From Gammaproteobacteria bacterium (GTDB lineage Bacteria > Pseudomonadota > Gammaproteobacteria > Burkholderiales > Rhodocyclaceae), in contig JAHJHI010000037.1 of the NCBI GenBank assembly GCA_018824085.1, forward strand, positions 1-64,000: a stretch of 64,000 nt of DNA, in the 5' to 3' direction. Position 1 is the stretch's first letter, and every line of letters starts with the position of its first letter. The notes below the pieces were generated by a model. The model was not told the DNA's origin. It was given only the letters and a program-made list of their open reading frames with translations, and made no database searches. Shown here piece by piece: positions 56,536 through 64,000 of this stretch. The translations under genes and the position numbers were made by a program.

Positions 56536-57740
56536 CGCGACGAATCCGGTACGCGCAGCGTGACGGTGGTGCCGGCACCGGGGGCGCTGTCGAGCTGCAG
56601 TTCGCCGCCCAGTGCGCGGGCGCGCTCGAACATGCCGAGCAGGCCGAACGACGTCGGCTGCGCGGGCACCTGCATGCCCAGCCCGTTGTCGCGCACGCGC
56701 AGCGTGATGGCGCTCGGGCAGCCGGTCACGTCGACCTGCACTTCGCTCGCCTGCGCGTGGCGCGCGATATTCGTGAGCACTTCCTGCACGATGCGATAGA
56801 CGGCGATCTCGGCGCTGCGTCCGAGCCGGCGCTCCGGCCCGGCGTCATGCATCGCCAGCGTGCAGCGCACGCCGCTGCGCGCCTGCATCTCCTGCAGCTG
56901 CCATTCGACGGCCGCCCACAGGCCGAGGTGGTCGAGCACGCCGGGGCGCAGATCGGTCAGGATGCGGCGCACCGCGCCCAGCGCCTGTCCGGTGACCGAC
57001 ATCATGTCGTCCAGCTTGGATTCCAGCGCTGCGTCATGCGCCAGCCGTGGGCGCAGCCAGTTCAGGTCGAACTGCAGCGCCGTCAGCGAGGCGCCCAGTT
57101 CGTCGTGGATTTCGCGGGCGATGTGCGCGCGCTCGTCCTCGCGCACCTGCTGCAGGTGCGCCGACAGACGCTGCAACGCGCCGTGCGACTGCTGCAGCCG
57201 CGCATTCGCCTGCGACAGCGCTGCCGTGCGCTCGGACACGCGCCGCTCCAGTTCCGCCTGGTTGGCGCGCAACGCGGACTCCGCGCGCTTGCGCTCGGTG
57301 ATGTCAGCAAAGGTGACGACGGCGCCGACGATCTGGCCGGCGTCGCGGATGGGGTAGGACGTGTATTCCGCCGGAAAGCTGCTGCCGTCACGCCGCCACA
57401 GCACCTCCGACTCGACCCGCACGCCGCGGCCTTCCTGGAAGGCGTGGAAGATCGGGCACTGCTCGACCTGGTAGTTGCTGCCGTCCGGATGCGCGTGGTG
57501 GATGAGGTAGTGCATGTTGCGGCCGAGCACTTCGTCGGGGTCGAAGCCGATCAGATCCGCGCCGGCGCGGTTGATGAAGATGCAGCGCCCGCTCTGGTTG
57601 ATGCCGTAGATGCCTTCGCCCGTGGATTCGAGCAGCATTTCGAGCTGATGGCGCCAGGCGGCGTGATGCGACAGGTGGTGGAGATTGGCGAACACGGCGG
57701 GACCGGGCGCGGGAGACAGCCCCGGTATTGCATCATCCAT
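56532..57740 (-). CDS. PAS-containing sensor histidine kinase (HisKA_3)
   Basis: A 402-residue soluble kinase. PAS domain at about 35-155 (STGEGIYGINQSGRCIFINR; FDPDEVLGRNMHYLIHHAHP) with PAC, coiled coil (about 160-205), HisKA_3 with phospho-acceptor His in EIHDELGASLTAL, and HATPase_c (GLGMQVPAQPTSFGLLGMFE, ending LRVPDS). No membrane helices, so it senses a cytoplasmic cue. The start at 57740 begins DDAIPG. An upstream in-frame codon at 57776 is possible. It overlaps the NarL-type partner gene. Confidence 0.92.
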   Translation of the reverse strand: MDDAIPGLSPAPGPAVFANLHHLSHHAAWRHQLEMLLESTGEGIYGINQSGRCIFINRAGADLIGFDPDEVLGRNMHYLIHHAHPDGSNYQVEQCPIFHAFQEGRGVRVESEVLWRRDGSSFPAEYTSYPIRDAGQIVGAVVTFADITERKRAESALRANQAELERRVSERTAALSQANARLQQSHGALQRLSAHLQQVREDERAHIAREIHDELGASLTALQFDLNWLRPRLAHDAALESKLDDMMSVTGQALGAVRRILTDLRPGVLDHLGLWAAVEWQLQEMQARSGVRCTLAMHDAGPERRLGRSAEIAVYRIVQEVLTNIARHAQASEVQVDVTGCPSAITLRVRDNGLGMQVPAQPTSFGLLGMFERARALGGELQLDSAPGAGTTVTLRVPDSSR

Positions 57741-57845
57741 GCCAGCCGACCCTCGCGTGTGATCGCGCGCGCGCACGCGGTTTGCGGCGGGCGTGCCGCA
57801 GCCGGCGCCGACCGCCGGGCCTGCGTTCGCCCCGAAATGGTGCGT

Positions 57846-59258
57846 CTAGGCCGGCACGTCGCGCGCGCGCAGTGCGCCGTCCGTGTCGCCGGCTTCGATC
57901 AGCCCCTGTTCTTCATAGCGGCGCAGCTTGCGCCACAGCGACACCCGGTCGATGCCGAGCAGCCGCGCGGCCAGCGCCCTGTTGCCGCCGACCTCGCTCA
58001 GCACGTCGAGGATATGCGAGCGTTCGATGCTCTCCAGCGTGCGCACTTCGCCGTTGGCGTGCCCGCCCGGCGAGCGGCCCGCAGCCGCCGGCGTCAGGCC
58101 GGGCGGCAGGTCCGTCTCGCCCAGCATGTTGCCGCTGGCCAGCGCCACGCCACGCTCGATCAGGTTTTCCAGTTCGCGCACATTGCCCGGGTAGTCGTAG
58201 GCGCACAGCTTCTGCATCGCGGCCGGCGCGATGGCCGTGACGTTCTTGCCCATCGTCAGTGCCGCGCGGCGCAGGAACTGCTGGGCCAGCAGCGGCACGT
58301 CGTCGCGCCGCGTGCGCAGCGGCGGCAGCTGCAGCGTGACGACGTTGAGCCGGAAGTAGATGTCCTGCCGGAACTGGCCTGCTTCCACGGCGGCACGCGG
58401 CTCCCGGTTGGTGGCCGCGAGAAAGCGCACGTCGGCTCGCACCGGCTCGGTGCCGCCGACGCGCAGGTATTCGCGCTCCTGCAGCAGGCGCAGCAGCTTG
58501 ACCTGCATGGCGGCCGACATTTCGGTCACTTCGTCGAGAAAGAGCGTGCCGCCCTGCGCCGCCTCGACCAGACCGCCGCGTGCCTGCTGCGCGCCGGTGT
58601 ATGCCCCTTTCTCGTGGCCGAACAGTTCGTTGGCCAGCAACTCTTCCGTCAGCGCGCCGCAATTGACGGCAACGAAGGGGCCGCTGGCGCGGCGACTGTG
58701 CGCGTGCAGGTGGCGCGCCAGCAATTCCTTGCCGGTGCCGGTTTCGCCGACGATGAGCACATTGCAGTCGGTCGGCGCCACGCCGCGTGCGATGTCCAGG
58801 ATGGCGCGCATGCCCTCGTCGCGCGTGATGATGCGTTCTTCCGCCGCGTTCTCGATGAGTTGGCGCAGGCGATGGTTCTCCGCCCGCAGCTGCGCCTTGT
58901 CTGCCGCCTCGCGCACCAGCTTGCGCACCTCGCCCAGACGGAAGGGTTTGGATACGTAGTAGAAGGCGCCGGTACGCATCGCCTCGACCGCCGATTCGGT
59001 GGTCGCGAAGCCGGTGACCACCAGCACTTCCATCGCCGGCCACGCCTCGCGCGCGCGGCGCAGCAATTCCAGCCCGTCCATGCCGGGCATGCGAACGTCG
59101 GTCAGCATCACCTCGAACTCGGCGCTGCGCAGCAGCGCGAGCGCCGCTTCGCCGTTGTCGGCCGTGGTGACGTCGAAACCGTCGCGTCTCAGTGCGGTGG
59201 CCAGGCCTTCCCGGGCAACCGCCTCGTCATCGACGAGCAGAACGTGTGGTGCGCTCAT
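57846..59258 (-). CDS. sigma54-dependent response regulator (NtrC type), second
   Basis: A 470-residue NtrC-type activator. Receiver with Asp54 (EVMLTDVRMPG), Walker A GETGTGKE 171-178, the sigma54 contact motif in its GAYTGA form (218-223), Walker B GGTLFLDE, and a C-terminal Fis-type HTH (GNRALAARLLGIDRVSLWRK). The start at 59258 overlaps the sensor kinase stop (ATGA) and follows a GGAGGAGG ribosome site. The GAYTGA variant is a tolerated change of GAFTGA. Target genes are unknown. Confidence 0.95.
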   Translation of the reverse strand: MSAPHVLLVDDEAVAREGLATALRRDGFDVTTADNGEAALALLRSAEFEVMLTDVRMPGMDGLELLRRAREAWPAMEVLVVTGFATTESAVEAMRTGAFYYVSKPFRLGEVRKLVREAADKAQLRAENHRLRQLIENAAEERIITRDEGMRAILDIARGVAPTDCNVLIVGETGTGKELLARHLHAHSRRASGPFVAVNCGALTEELLANELFGHEKGAYTGAQQARGGLVEAAQGGTLFLDEVTEMSAAMQVKLLRLLQEREYLRVGGTEPVRADVRFLAATNREPRAAVEAGQFRQDIYFRLNVVTLQLPPLRTRRDDVPLLAQQFLRRAALTMGKNVTAIAPAAMQKLCAYDYPGNVRELENLIERGVALASGNMLGETDLPPGLTPAAAGRSPGGHANGEVRTLESIERSHILDVLSEVGGNRALAARLLGIDRVSLWRKLRRYEEQGLIEAGDTDGALRARDVPA

Positions 59259-60751
59259 GCCTCCTCCTCCGCCGGTATCCATAGCGAGACGCATGTCCCG
59301 CCGTCCGGTCCGTTATCAATGCTGACCTTGCCGCCGTGTTCAGCGGCGATTTCGTGTACGACGAACAGCCCCAGGCCGGACCCCTTGCCGACCGGTTTGG
59401 TGGTGAAGAATGGATCGAACACGCGCGGCATGTTGCCGGGATCGATGCCCGGCCCGTTGTCGCATACCTTGATCACCGTCGCGTTGTCCTTCACGGACGC
59501 GCTCACCTCGATCTTCGGCGGCGTCTTGGTTTCCGCGCAGGCCTCCAGCGCATTGCGGATCAGGTTGAGCAGGGCCTGCTGCATGCGCTGGCCGTCGGCG
59601 TGGATGTTCAGTTCAGGGGCGATGCGCACGCTCACCGCGTCGCCGGCGCCGGGTTGTTCCGCCCGCAGCAACGCGATGGTCTCTTCCACCAGCGGACGCA
59701 GCGGCTGGGCGAGCAGTGCAAAGTGACTGTCGCGCGCGAAGTCGAGCAGTGTGCGCACGATGCGCTGGGCGCGCTGAACCTGGTCGTCGATCTGTTCAAC
59801 GAAGGCGTTCAGCTGTGTCGGATCGGGGCGTTCGTGTTCTTCAAGCAGCAGCTGGGCATTCAGCGATATGTTTGAAAGCGGATTGTTCAGCTCGTGCGCG
59901 ACGCCCGACAGCATGGTGCCGAGCGAGGCGAGGCGGGCTGTGCGCAACACCGCGAGCTGACGCTCTTCGAGGTCGCCCAGTGCCCGGTTGAAAGCACCTA
60001 CCAGCGCGGCGATTTCGTCGTCGCGGTCGCGCGGCGTCAGGCGTGCCAGATTGCCGGTGCCGACCCGCGCAAGATCGCTTTCGACCTCGCGCAGCGGCGC
60101 GACGACCCGCCGCGTGACGAGCTGGCCGATGCCGAGCACCAGCACGATGGCGGCAATCATGATGGTGTAGAGCTGCGACTCCTGTCCGGACAGCGCGCGC
60201 CGCATTGCCTCGCGCGCCTGGTCGGACAGGCGCTCGCTCTGTTCGAACGCCTGCTTGCCGACATCGGTCATGCGTTCTTCAAGTGGCGAGATCGGGTCGC
60301 CCGGGCGGATGCGGCGCTGCAGGCGGTCGTCCAGCAGGTCGCGCCAGTCGGACAGCGATTGTTCCAGTTCCTCCAGCGGAAAACCCGGCGCGGCGCGCTG
60401 CATCAGCGAGCGGTCGCGCTCGATCAGCGACAGCGCCTCGTCCGCCTTGCCGACGGCGGATTTCAGCTCGGACGGCTTGCGGAACAGCAGGTAGTTCTTT
60501 TCCAGCCGGCGCGCTTCACGCACCACGTCGTGCATGCGCGTGACGTGATGTTCGTCATCCACCCGCGAGAGCAGGTTGCGCACCTGCTCCAGCGCCGCGA
60601 ACACCAGCATGACGAACAGACCGCCGACGACGATGTAGCCGAGCAGGATCTTGGCGTGGAGCGAGCGCGGCAGCAATTTCATGAATTGCATGCTGCAACG
60701 TTGCGTTGCGAATTTCAACATCGACCAGAGGTGTGCGGCATCCGGTTTCAT
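59255..60751 (-). CDS. membrane sensor histidine kinase paired with the NtrC-type regulator
   Basis: A kinase of about 498 residues. Membrane helix near the N-terminus (KILLGYIVVGGLFVMLVFAA), periplasmic/helical sensor segment, second helix (LYTIMIAAIVLVLGIGQLVT), HAMP (RRVVAPLREVESDLARVGTG), HisKA with LSGVAHELNNPLSN, and HATPase_c with VCDNGPGIDPGN and TKPVGKGSGLGLFVV. The sequence resembles PgtB/ZraS-class sensors. The start is uncertain: several in-frame ATGs exist between 60682 and 60847, none with a strong ribosome site. 60751 is taken as a compromise. Overlaps the regulator gene by 4 nt. Confidence 0.9.
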   Translation of the reverse strand: MKPDAAHLWSMLKFATQRCSMQFMKLLPRSLHAKILLGYIVVGGLFVMLVFAALEQVRNLLSRVDDEHHVTRMHDVVREARRLEKNYLLFRKPSELKSAVGKADEALSLIERDRSLMQRAAPGFPLEELEQSLSDWRDLLDDRLQRRIRPGDPISPLEERMTDVGKQAFEQSERLSDQAREAMRRALSGQESQLYTIMIAAIVLVLGIGQLVTRRVVAPLREVESDLARVGTGNLARLTPRDRDDEIAALVGAFNRALGDLEERQLAVLRTARLASLGTMLSGVAHELNNPLSNISLNAQLLLEEHERPDPTQLNAFVEQIDDQVQRAQRIVRTLLDFARDSHFALLAQPLRPLVEETIALLRAEQPGAGDAVSVRIAPELNIHADGQRMQQALLNLIRNALEACAETKTPPKIEVSASVKDNATVIKVCDNGPGIDPGNMPRVFDPFFTTKPVGKGSGLGLFVVHEIAAEHGGKVSIDNGPDGGTCVSLWIPAEEEA

Positions 60752-60869
60752 GCGGGTTTCCGGCGATTCGACAAATGGGCGTGAAGACGCGCGCTGCATC
60801 CTGCAACGTTCACCGAATACCGCAACGGGTGGCGAAATGCAAAGCATAGGAAAATCAGCACGTTATGAA

Positions 60870-61041
60870 TTTTGTTGGAGGTGGCACAGGGTCTGCTTCG
60901 AATTCCGTGCCAACCTTGCGGCGGCGGTTTTGAAGGCTCCTCGGGCCGTCGCTGCATCGGGCTGGTAATGGGGAGGCCGGTCGACCTAGCGGACAGCACC
61001 GGTTCTTTTGACGGCTCGCGAGCAATCGCGAGCCGTTTTTC
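60870..61041 (+). ncRNA. possible structured RNA (sRNA or ccm leader)
   Basis: About 170 nt of non-coding sequence ending in a strong intrinsic terminator. It folds by eye into consecutive stems: 60880-60887 with 60907-60915 (8 bp, one bulged A), 60921-60927 with 60946-60952 (7 bp), 60977-60981 with 60998-61002, then the terminator. It is not 4.5S, 6S, tmRNA or RNase P by any motif I can see. It could be a free small RNA, or a leader/attenuator ahead of ccmABCDE (ccmA starts 90 bp after the terminator). No known riboswitch core was recognised. Confidence 0.35.
61011..61041 (+). terminator. intrinsic terminator upstream of ccmA
   Basis: An 11-bp perfect stem ACGGCTCGCGA / TCGCGAGCCGT with a GCAA tetraloop and six T (61036-61041). 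No plus-strand gene precedes it, so it ends an untranslated transcript. Confidence 0.9.
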
Positions 61042-61130
61042 TTTGCGGTGTCCGGCGCCCGATCGATGCGCTGCGCGCGGCGGCCGTTTCAAGGATAATT
61101 CGCGGCCCCGTCCTCTCCCGCCGCCGACGC

Positions 61131-61778
61131 ATGTCCGGATCCACCGCTTCGCTGATCGAAGTGCGCGCACTCAGTTGCGTGCGCGGCTCCGCGCGCCTGT
61201 TCTCCGGGCTGGACCTGATACTCGGCGCCGGCGAGCTGATGCATGTGGCGGGCGCGAACGGCAGCGGCAAGACCAGCCTGCTGCGCATCCTGTGCGGCCT
61301 GTCGGAGCCGGCGTCGGGCGAGGTGCGGTGGCGCGGCGCGCCGGCGGCCTCGGTGCGTGACGACTGGCGGAGCGGCTTGCTCTATCTGGGCCACCGCAAT
61401 GCGGTGAAGGACGATTTCACGCCGCTGGAGAACCTGCGGGCGAGCGCCGCGATTGCCGGCGACACGACGCCCGGCGACGTGCTGCTGCGTGCGCTGGTCG
61501 ACATCGGCCTCGGCGCGCGTCTCGACGTGCCGGCACGCAGCCTGTCGCAAGGGCAGCGCCGTCGCGTGGCGCTGGCCCGCCTGCTGGCGGACACGCGCAG
61601 CGCGCTGTGGATACTTGACGAGCCGTTCACCGCGCTCGATACCGGCGCGGTGGCTGTGCTGTCGCGCGCCATGGCGGCGCATCTCGCGCGTGGTGGCGCC
61701 ATCGTCTACACCACGCACCAACCGGTCGACATCAACGCGGCGCGCCGGCAGACCCTGAATCTGGACGATTTTTCATGA
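61131..61778 (+). CDS. ccmA: haem exporter ATP-binding protein CcmA
   Basis: A 215-residue ABC ATPase of cytochrome c maturation System I. Walker A GANGSGKTS at 41-49, signature LSQGQRRR, Walker B WILDEPFTALD. CcmA with CcmB, CcmC and CcmD releases holo-CcmE. The ATG at 61131 (SGSTASLIEVRAL) is chosen since the family domain starts at once; longer in-frame starts overlap the terminator region. Overlaps ccmB (ATGA). Confidence 0.95.
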   Translation: MSGSTASLIEVRALSCVRGSARLFSGLDLILGAGELMHVAGANGSGKTSLLRILCGLSEPASGEVRWRGAPAASVRDDWRSGLLYLGHRNAVKDDFTPLENLRASAAIAGDTTPGDVLLRALVDIGLGARLDVPARSLSQGQRRRVALARLLADTRSALWILDEPFTALDTGAVAVLSRAMAAHLARGGAIVYTTHQPVDINAARRQTLNLDDFS

Positions 61779-62443
61779 TCGGCGTCTTTCTGTCCGTCAT
61801 GCGGCGTGACCTCCTGCTGGCCTGGCGCCGGCGCTCGGACATGCTCACCACGCTCGGTTTCTTCCTGCTGGTGACCAGTCTGTTCCCGCTCGGCGTCGGA
61901 CCGGAACCGGAGCAGCTGAGCCACATCGCGTCGGGCGTGATGTGGGTTGCCGCGCTGCTCGCAACCTTGTTGTCGGTGCAACGATTGTTCGAATCCGACG
62001 AAGCGGATGGAACCCTTGAGCAGATGTTGCTGTCCGTGGAACCGCTGGCCGTGATCGTACTGGCGAAGGTGTGTGCGTACTGGCTGCTGACCGGATTGCC
62101 GCTGGTCGTGATGGCGCCGCTGATTGCGCTGCAGTTCAACCTCACGCCGGACGAAACGCTGATCGCCTGCGCGACGCTGCTGATCGGCTCTCCCACGCTG
62201 TCGCTGCTCGGTGCGGTGGGTGCGTCGCTCACGCTGGGGCTGCGCGGCGGCGGCGCGCTGATCGCGCTGCTGGTGTTGCCGCTGTACGCGCCGCTGCTCA
62301 TCTTCGGTGCCGGTGCGGTCGATGCGTGGCGCGCCGGACTGGGTGTGCAGTCGCATTTCGCGCTGCTTGGCGCGTGTCTGCTGGTGGCGCTCGCGGTCTG
62401 TCCGCTGGCCAGTGCCGCGGCGCTGCGCATCGCGCAGGATTGA
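61775..62443 (+). CDS. ccmB: haem exporter permease CcmB
   Basis: A 222-residue integral membrane protein with six predicted helices. The family pattern RRDLLLAWRRRSDMLTTLGFF near the start and FESDEADGTLEQMLLSVEPL after helix 2 are typical. It pairs with CcmA. It overlaps ccmA by 4 nt, with 151 bp to ccmC that hold no gene. Confidence 0.95.
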   Translation: MIGVFLSVMRRDLLLAWRRRSDMLTTLGFFLLVTSLFPLGVGPEPEQLSHIASGVMWVAALLATLLSVQRLFESDEADGTLEQMLLSVEPLAVIVLAKVCAYWLLTGLPLVVMAPLIALQFNLTPDETLIACATLLIGSPTLSLLGAVGASLTLGLRGGGALIALLVLPLYAPLLIFGAGAVDAWRAGLGVQSHFALLGACLLVALAVCPLASAAALRIAQD

Positions 62444-62594
62444 GCGTCGCGGACCGTCCGGTGTGACGAGTCGGTTAAACTGGCGGGCTGGCATGTCGGC
62501 AGTGCCGCCGGCATGATCGTTGTTGCAATGCGCGGATGTTCCGTGCCGTCGTGCCGCCGAATAACTTGAACCTTGGGTCGTCCAAATTCCGTCG

Positions 62595-63380
62595 ATGTCT
62601 GACTCCCAGCTTTCCGCAACACGCGCGCCTTCCGCCGGCGTCAGCCTGTTTCACTACGCCAGCCCGCAAACCTTTTTTCCGCTCGCCGGCAAATTGCTGT
62701 GGCCGAGCTGGATCGCTGCCGTCGCGCTGACGCTGGCCGGCCTCTACACCGGCTTCTTCATCGCGCCGACCGATGCCACGCAGGGCGACAGCTACCGCAT
62801 CATCTTCATCCACGTGCCGGCGGCCTGGATGTCCATGGTGGTGTATCTGGCGATGGCGTTCTGGTGCGCGGTCGGGCTGGTGTTCAATACCCGCCTGTCC
62901 TTCATGATGTCGAGCGCGCTTGCGCCGACCGGTGCACTGTGGGCCTTCGTCGCGCTGTGGACCGGCGCGCTGTGGGGCAAGCCGACCTGGGGTACCTACT
63001 GGGCCTGGGACGCGCGCATGACCTCGGAACTCATTCTGTTCTTCCTCTATTGCGGCTACATGGCACTGCAGGCCGCCATCGACGATCCGCGGCGCGCCGA
63101 TCGCGCCGGTGCGCTCATCGCCATCGTCGGCGCGGTGAACGTGCCCATCATCTATTTTTCCGTCAAATGGTGGAACACCCTGCATCAGGGCGCGTCCGTC
63201 AGCCTGACGCAGTCACCGTCCATGGCGAGCACCATGCTCACCGGCATGCTGCTGATGGCGCTGGCGGCGTGGGCATACACGATTGCAGTGGCGCTGATGC
63301 GGGTGCGCGCCATCATGATTGAACGAGAGCGGCAGACCGACTGGGTGCGCCAGCTCGCAACCGGAGAGACGAAGGCATGA
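62595..63380 (+). CDS. ccmC: haem delivery protein CcmC
   Basis: A 261-residue membrane protein with six helices. The Trp-rich periplasmic motif is WGTYWAWDARMTSEL (about residues 132-146), and HVPAAW and KWWNTLHQG provide the conserved haem-ligand histidines. CcmC loads haem onto CcmE. The start ATG at 62595 begins SDSQLSATRAP. The end overlaps ccmD (ATGA). Confidence 0.96.
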   Translation: MSDSQLSATRAPSAGVSLFHYASPQTFFPLAGKLLWPSWIAAVALTLAGLYTGFFIAPTDATQGDSYRIIFIHVPAAWMSMVVYLAMAFWCAVGLVFNTRLSFMMSSALAPTGALWAFVALWTGALWGKPTWGTYWAWDARMTSELILFFLYCGYMALQAAIDDPRRADRAGALIAIVGAVNVPIIYFSVKWWNTLHQGASVSLTQSPSMASTMLTGMLLMALAAWAYTIAVALMRVRAIMIERERQTDWVRQLATGETKA

Positions 63381-63574
63381 ACTGGGAAAGCGCCAGCGAC
63401 TTCTGGCACATGGGTGGCTATGGCTTCTACGTGTGGGGTTCCTATGCGGTGACTGCCGTGCTGCTTGCATTTGAAGTGTGGGCCGTTGCGCGCCGCGGCC
63501 GGCTGGCGCGCGTGCGCGTCGCGCGGGACGTCGCCGTCGAGCGCATGGACGAGCGCAGGCGGGAGCCGACATGA
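63377..63574 (+). CDS. ccmD: CcmD
   Basis: A 65-residue single-helix protein ([20 protein letters not shown]..., helix about 15-36) with a basic cytoplasmic tail ([13 protein letters not shown]). The small adaptor needed for releasing holo-CcmE from the CcmABC complex. 4-nt overlaps with both neighbours. Confidence 0.93.
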   Translation: MNWESASDFWHMGGYGFYVWGSYAVTAVLLAFEVWAVARRGRLARVRVARDVAVERMDERRREPT

Positions 63575-64000
63575 AACCGAGGCAGAAACGGTTTGCGCTG
63601 GTCGCGCTCGGCGTGGCCGCGCTGGCGGGTGCGGTGACGCTGGTTCTCACGGCGTTCGAGGACAACATGGTGTTCTTCTTCACGCCGACGCAGATTGCGA
63701 CGCATGAGGCGCCGCAGGACCGTACCTTCCGCATCGGCGGCATGGTCGAGGAGAACAGCCTCGAGCGTGGTGCCGACGGCACCTCGGTGAGGTTTCTCGT
63801 CACCGACACCGCACATCGCGTCGCGGTGACCTATACCGGCGCGCTGCCCGACCTGTTCAAGGAAGGCAAGGGCGTGGTGGCGCAGGGACGGCTGGGCGCG
63901 GACGGCGTGTTTGCCGCGAGTGAAGTGCTGGCCAAGCACGACGAGAACTACATGCCGCCGGAAGCTGCCCACGCGCTGGAACAGGCGAAGAAGGCTCAGG
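63571..64000 (+). CDS. ccmE: haem chaperone CcmE (cut by the window end)
   Basis: The first 143 residues of CcmE. N-terminal membrane anchor (about 7-28), OB-fold periplasmic domain ([19 protein letters not shown]), and the haem-binding His123 in [10 protein letters not shown] with Tyr127 nearby. It carries haem from CcmC to the apocytochrome ligase (CcmF/H, outside the window). The frame is open at 64000, so only the C-terminal tail is missing. Confidence 0.95.
   Translation, partial: MKPRQKRFALVALGVAALAGAVTLVLTAFEDNMVFFFTPTQIATHEAPQDRTFRIGGMVEENSLERGADGTSVRFLVTDTAHRVAVTYTGALPDLFKEGKGVVAQGRLGADGVFAASEVLAKHDENYMPPEAAHALEQAKKAQ

Larger units (their letters stand above)
60752..61130. other. 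gap between the kinase and ccmA
   Basis: A 379-bp region with no supported gene. It contains the structured-RNA candidate and terminator listed separately, and two AT-rich stretches near 60841-60875 where promoters facing both ways could lie (minus-strand TATGCT, plus-strand TTATGAATTTT). Confidence 0.6.

Noticed and set aside
62444-62594. ccmB-ccmC gap as a missing small gene
   Set aside because: No frame with a start signal; only GC-rich weak hairpins are seen.

Overview
The window is a 64 kb piece of a GC-rich proteobacterial chromosome. The gene set is class I PHA synthase with PhaB and PhaR, DnaE2, PrkA-YeaH-SpoVR, PEP-CTERM proteins, System I cytochrome c maturation and CueR-controlled CopA. 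That combination fits a betaproteobacterium, most likely Rhodocyclales (Methyloversatilis/Azoarcus/Thauera type). This placement is inferred from gene content; no marker was compared.

Layout. 1-8457 looks like an accessory block: the right end of an IS3-family element, a divergent LysR/SDR pair, a stretch of IS and SDR debris, and a four-gene MacAB-type efflux operon with its own outer-membrane factor. 8774-14355 is core: a UspA/sigma54-activator pair, bamD, rluD, pgeF, a ZIP transporter and a small membrane protein. 14606-18742 is the polyhydroxybutyrate locus (phaC, two phaB, phaR). It is followed by rimO, an FAD-linked oxidase and three tRNA genes (Ala, Glu, Asp) with a clear promoter and terminator. 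22232-28102 holds a large AsmA/DUF748-like envelope protein, a soluble PAS chemoreceptor and a peroxiredoxin coupled to the SOS polymerase gene dnaE2, which has a LexA box at its start. 31875-36742 is the prkA-yeaH-spoVR stress operon.

36795-44335 is a copper region. One operon carries a Cys/His-rich exported protein, an unknown His-rich protein, a TolC-type lipoprotein, a Tat-exported multicopper oxidase and a DUF411 protein. A divergent copZ / copA-cueR pair follows, with a textbook CueR-type dyad. 45626-55041 is an envelope and phosphate region: PhoA, PhoD, two PEP-CTERM proteins, beta-carbonic anhydrase, a BON lipoprotein and an M61 peptidase. A good Pho-box candidate precedes phoD, and the two PEP-CTERM promoter regions share an identical 11-mer. 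55058-60751 holds a HAD phosphatase and two two-component systems. The window ends in ccmABCDE, with ccmE cut by the edge. A structured, terminator-bearing intergenic RNA candidate sits before ccmA.

Many neighbours overlap by 4 nt (ATGA), so start codons could often be fixed with confidence. No CRISPR array, prophage, toxin-antitoxin pair or obvious defence system was seen. The best candidates for something undescribed are the structured RNA before ccmA, the dnaE2-peroxiredoxin coupling, the phosphate/PEP-CTERM promoter sharing, and the SDR-tail micro-ORF fused ahead of the efflux operon.
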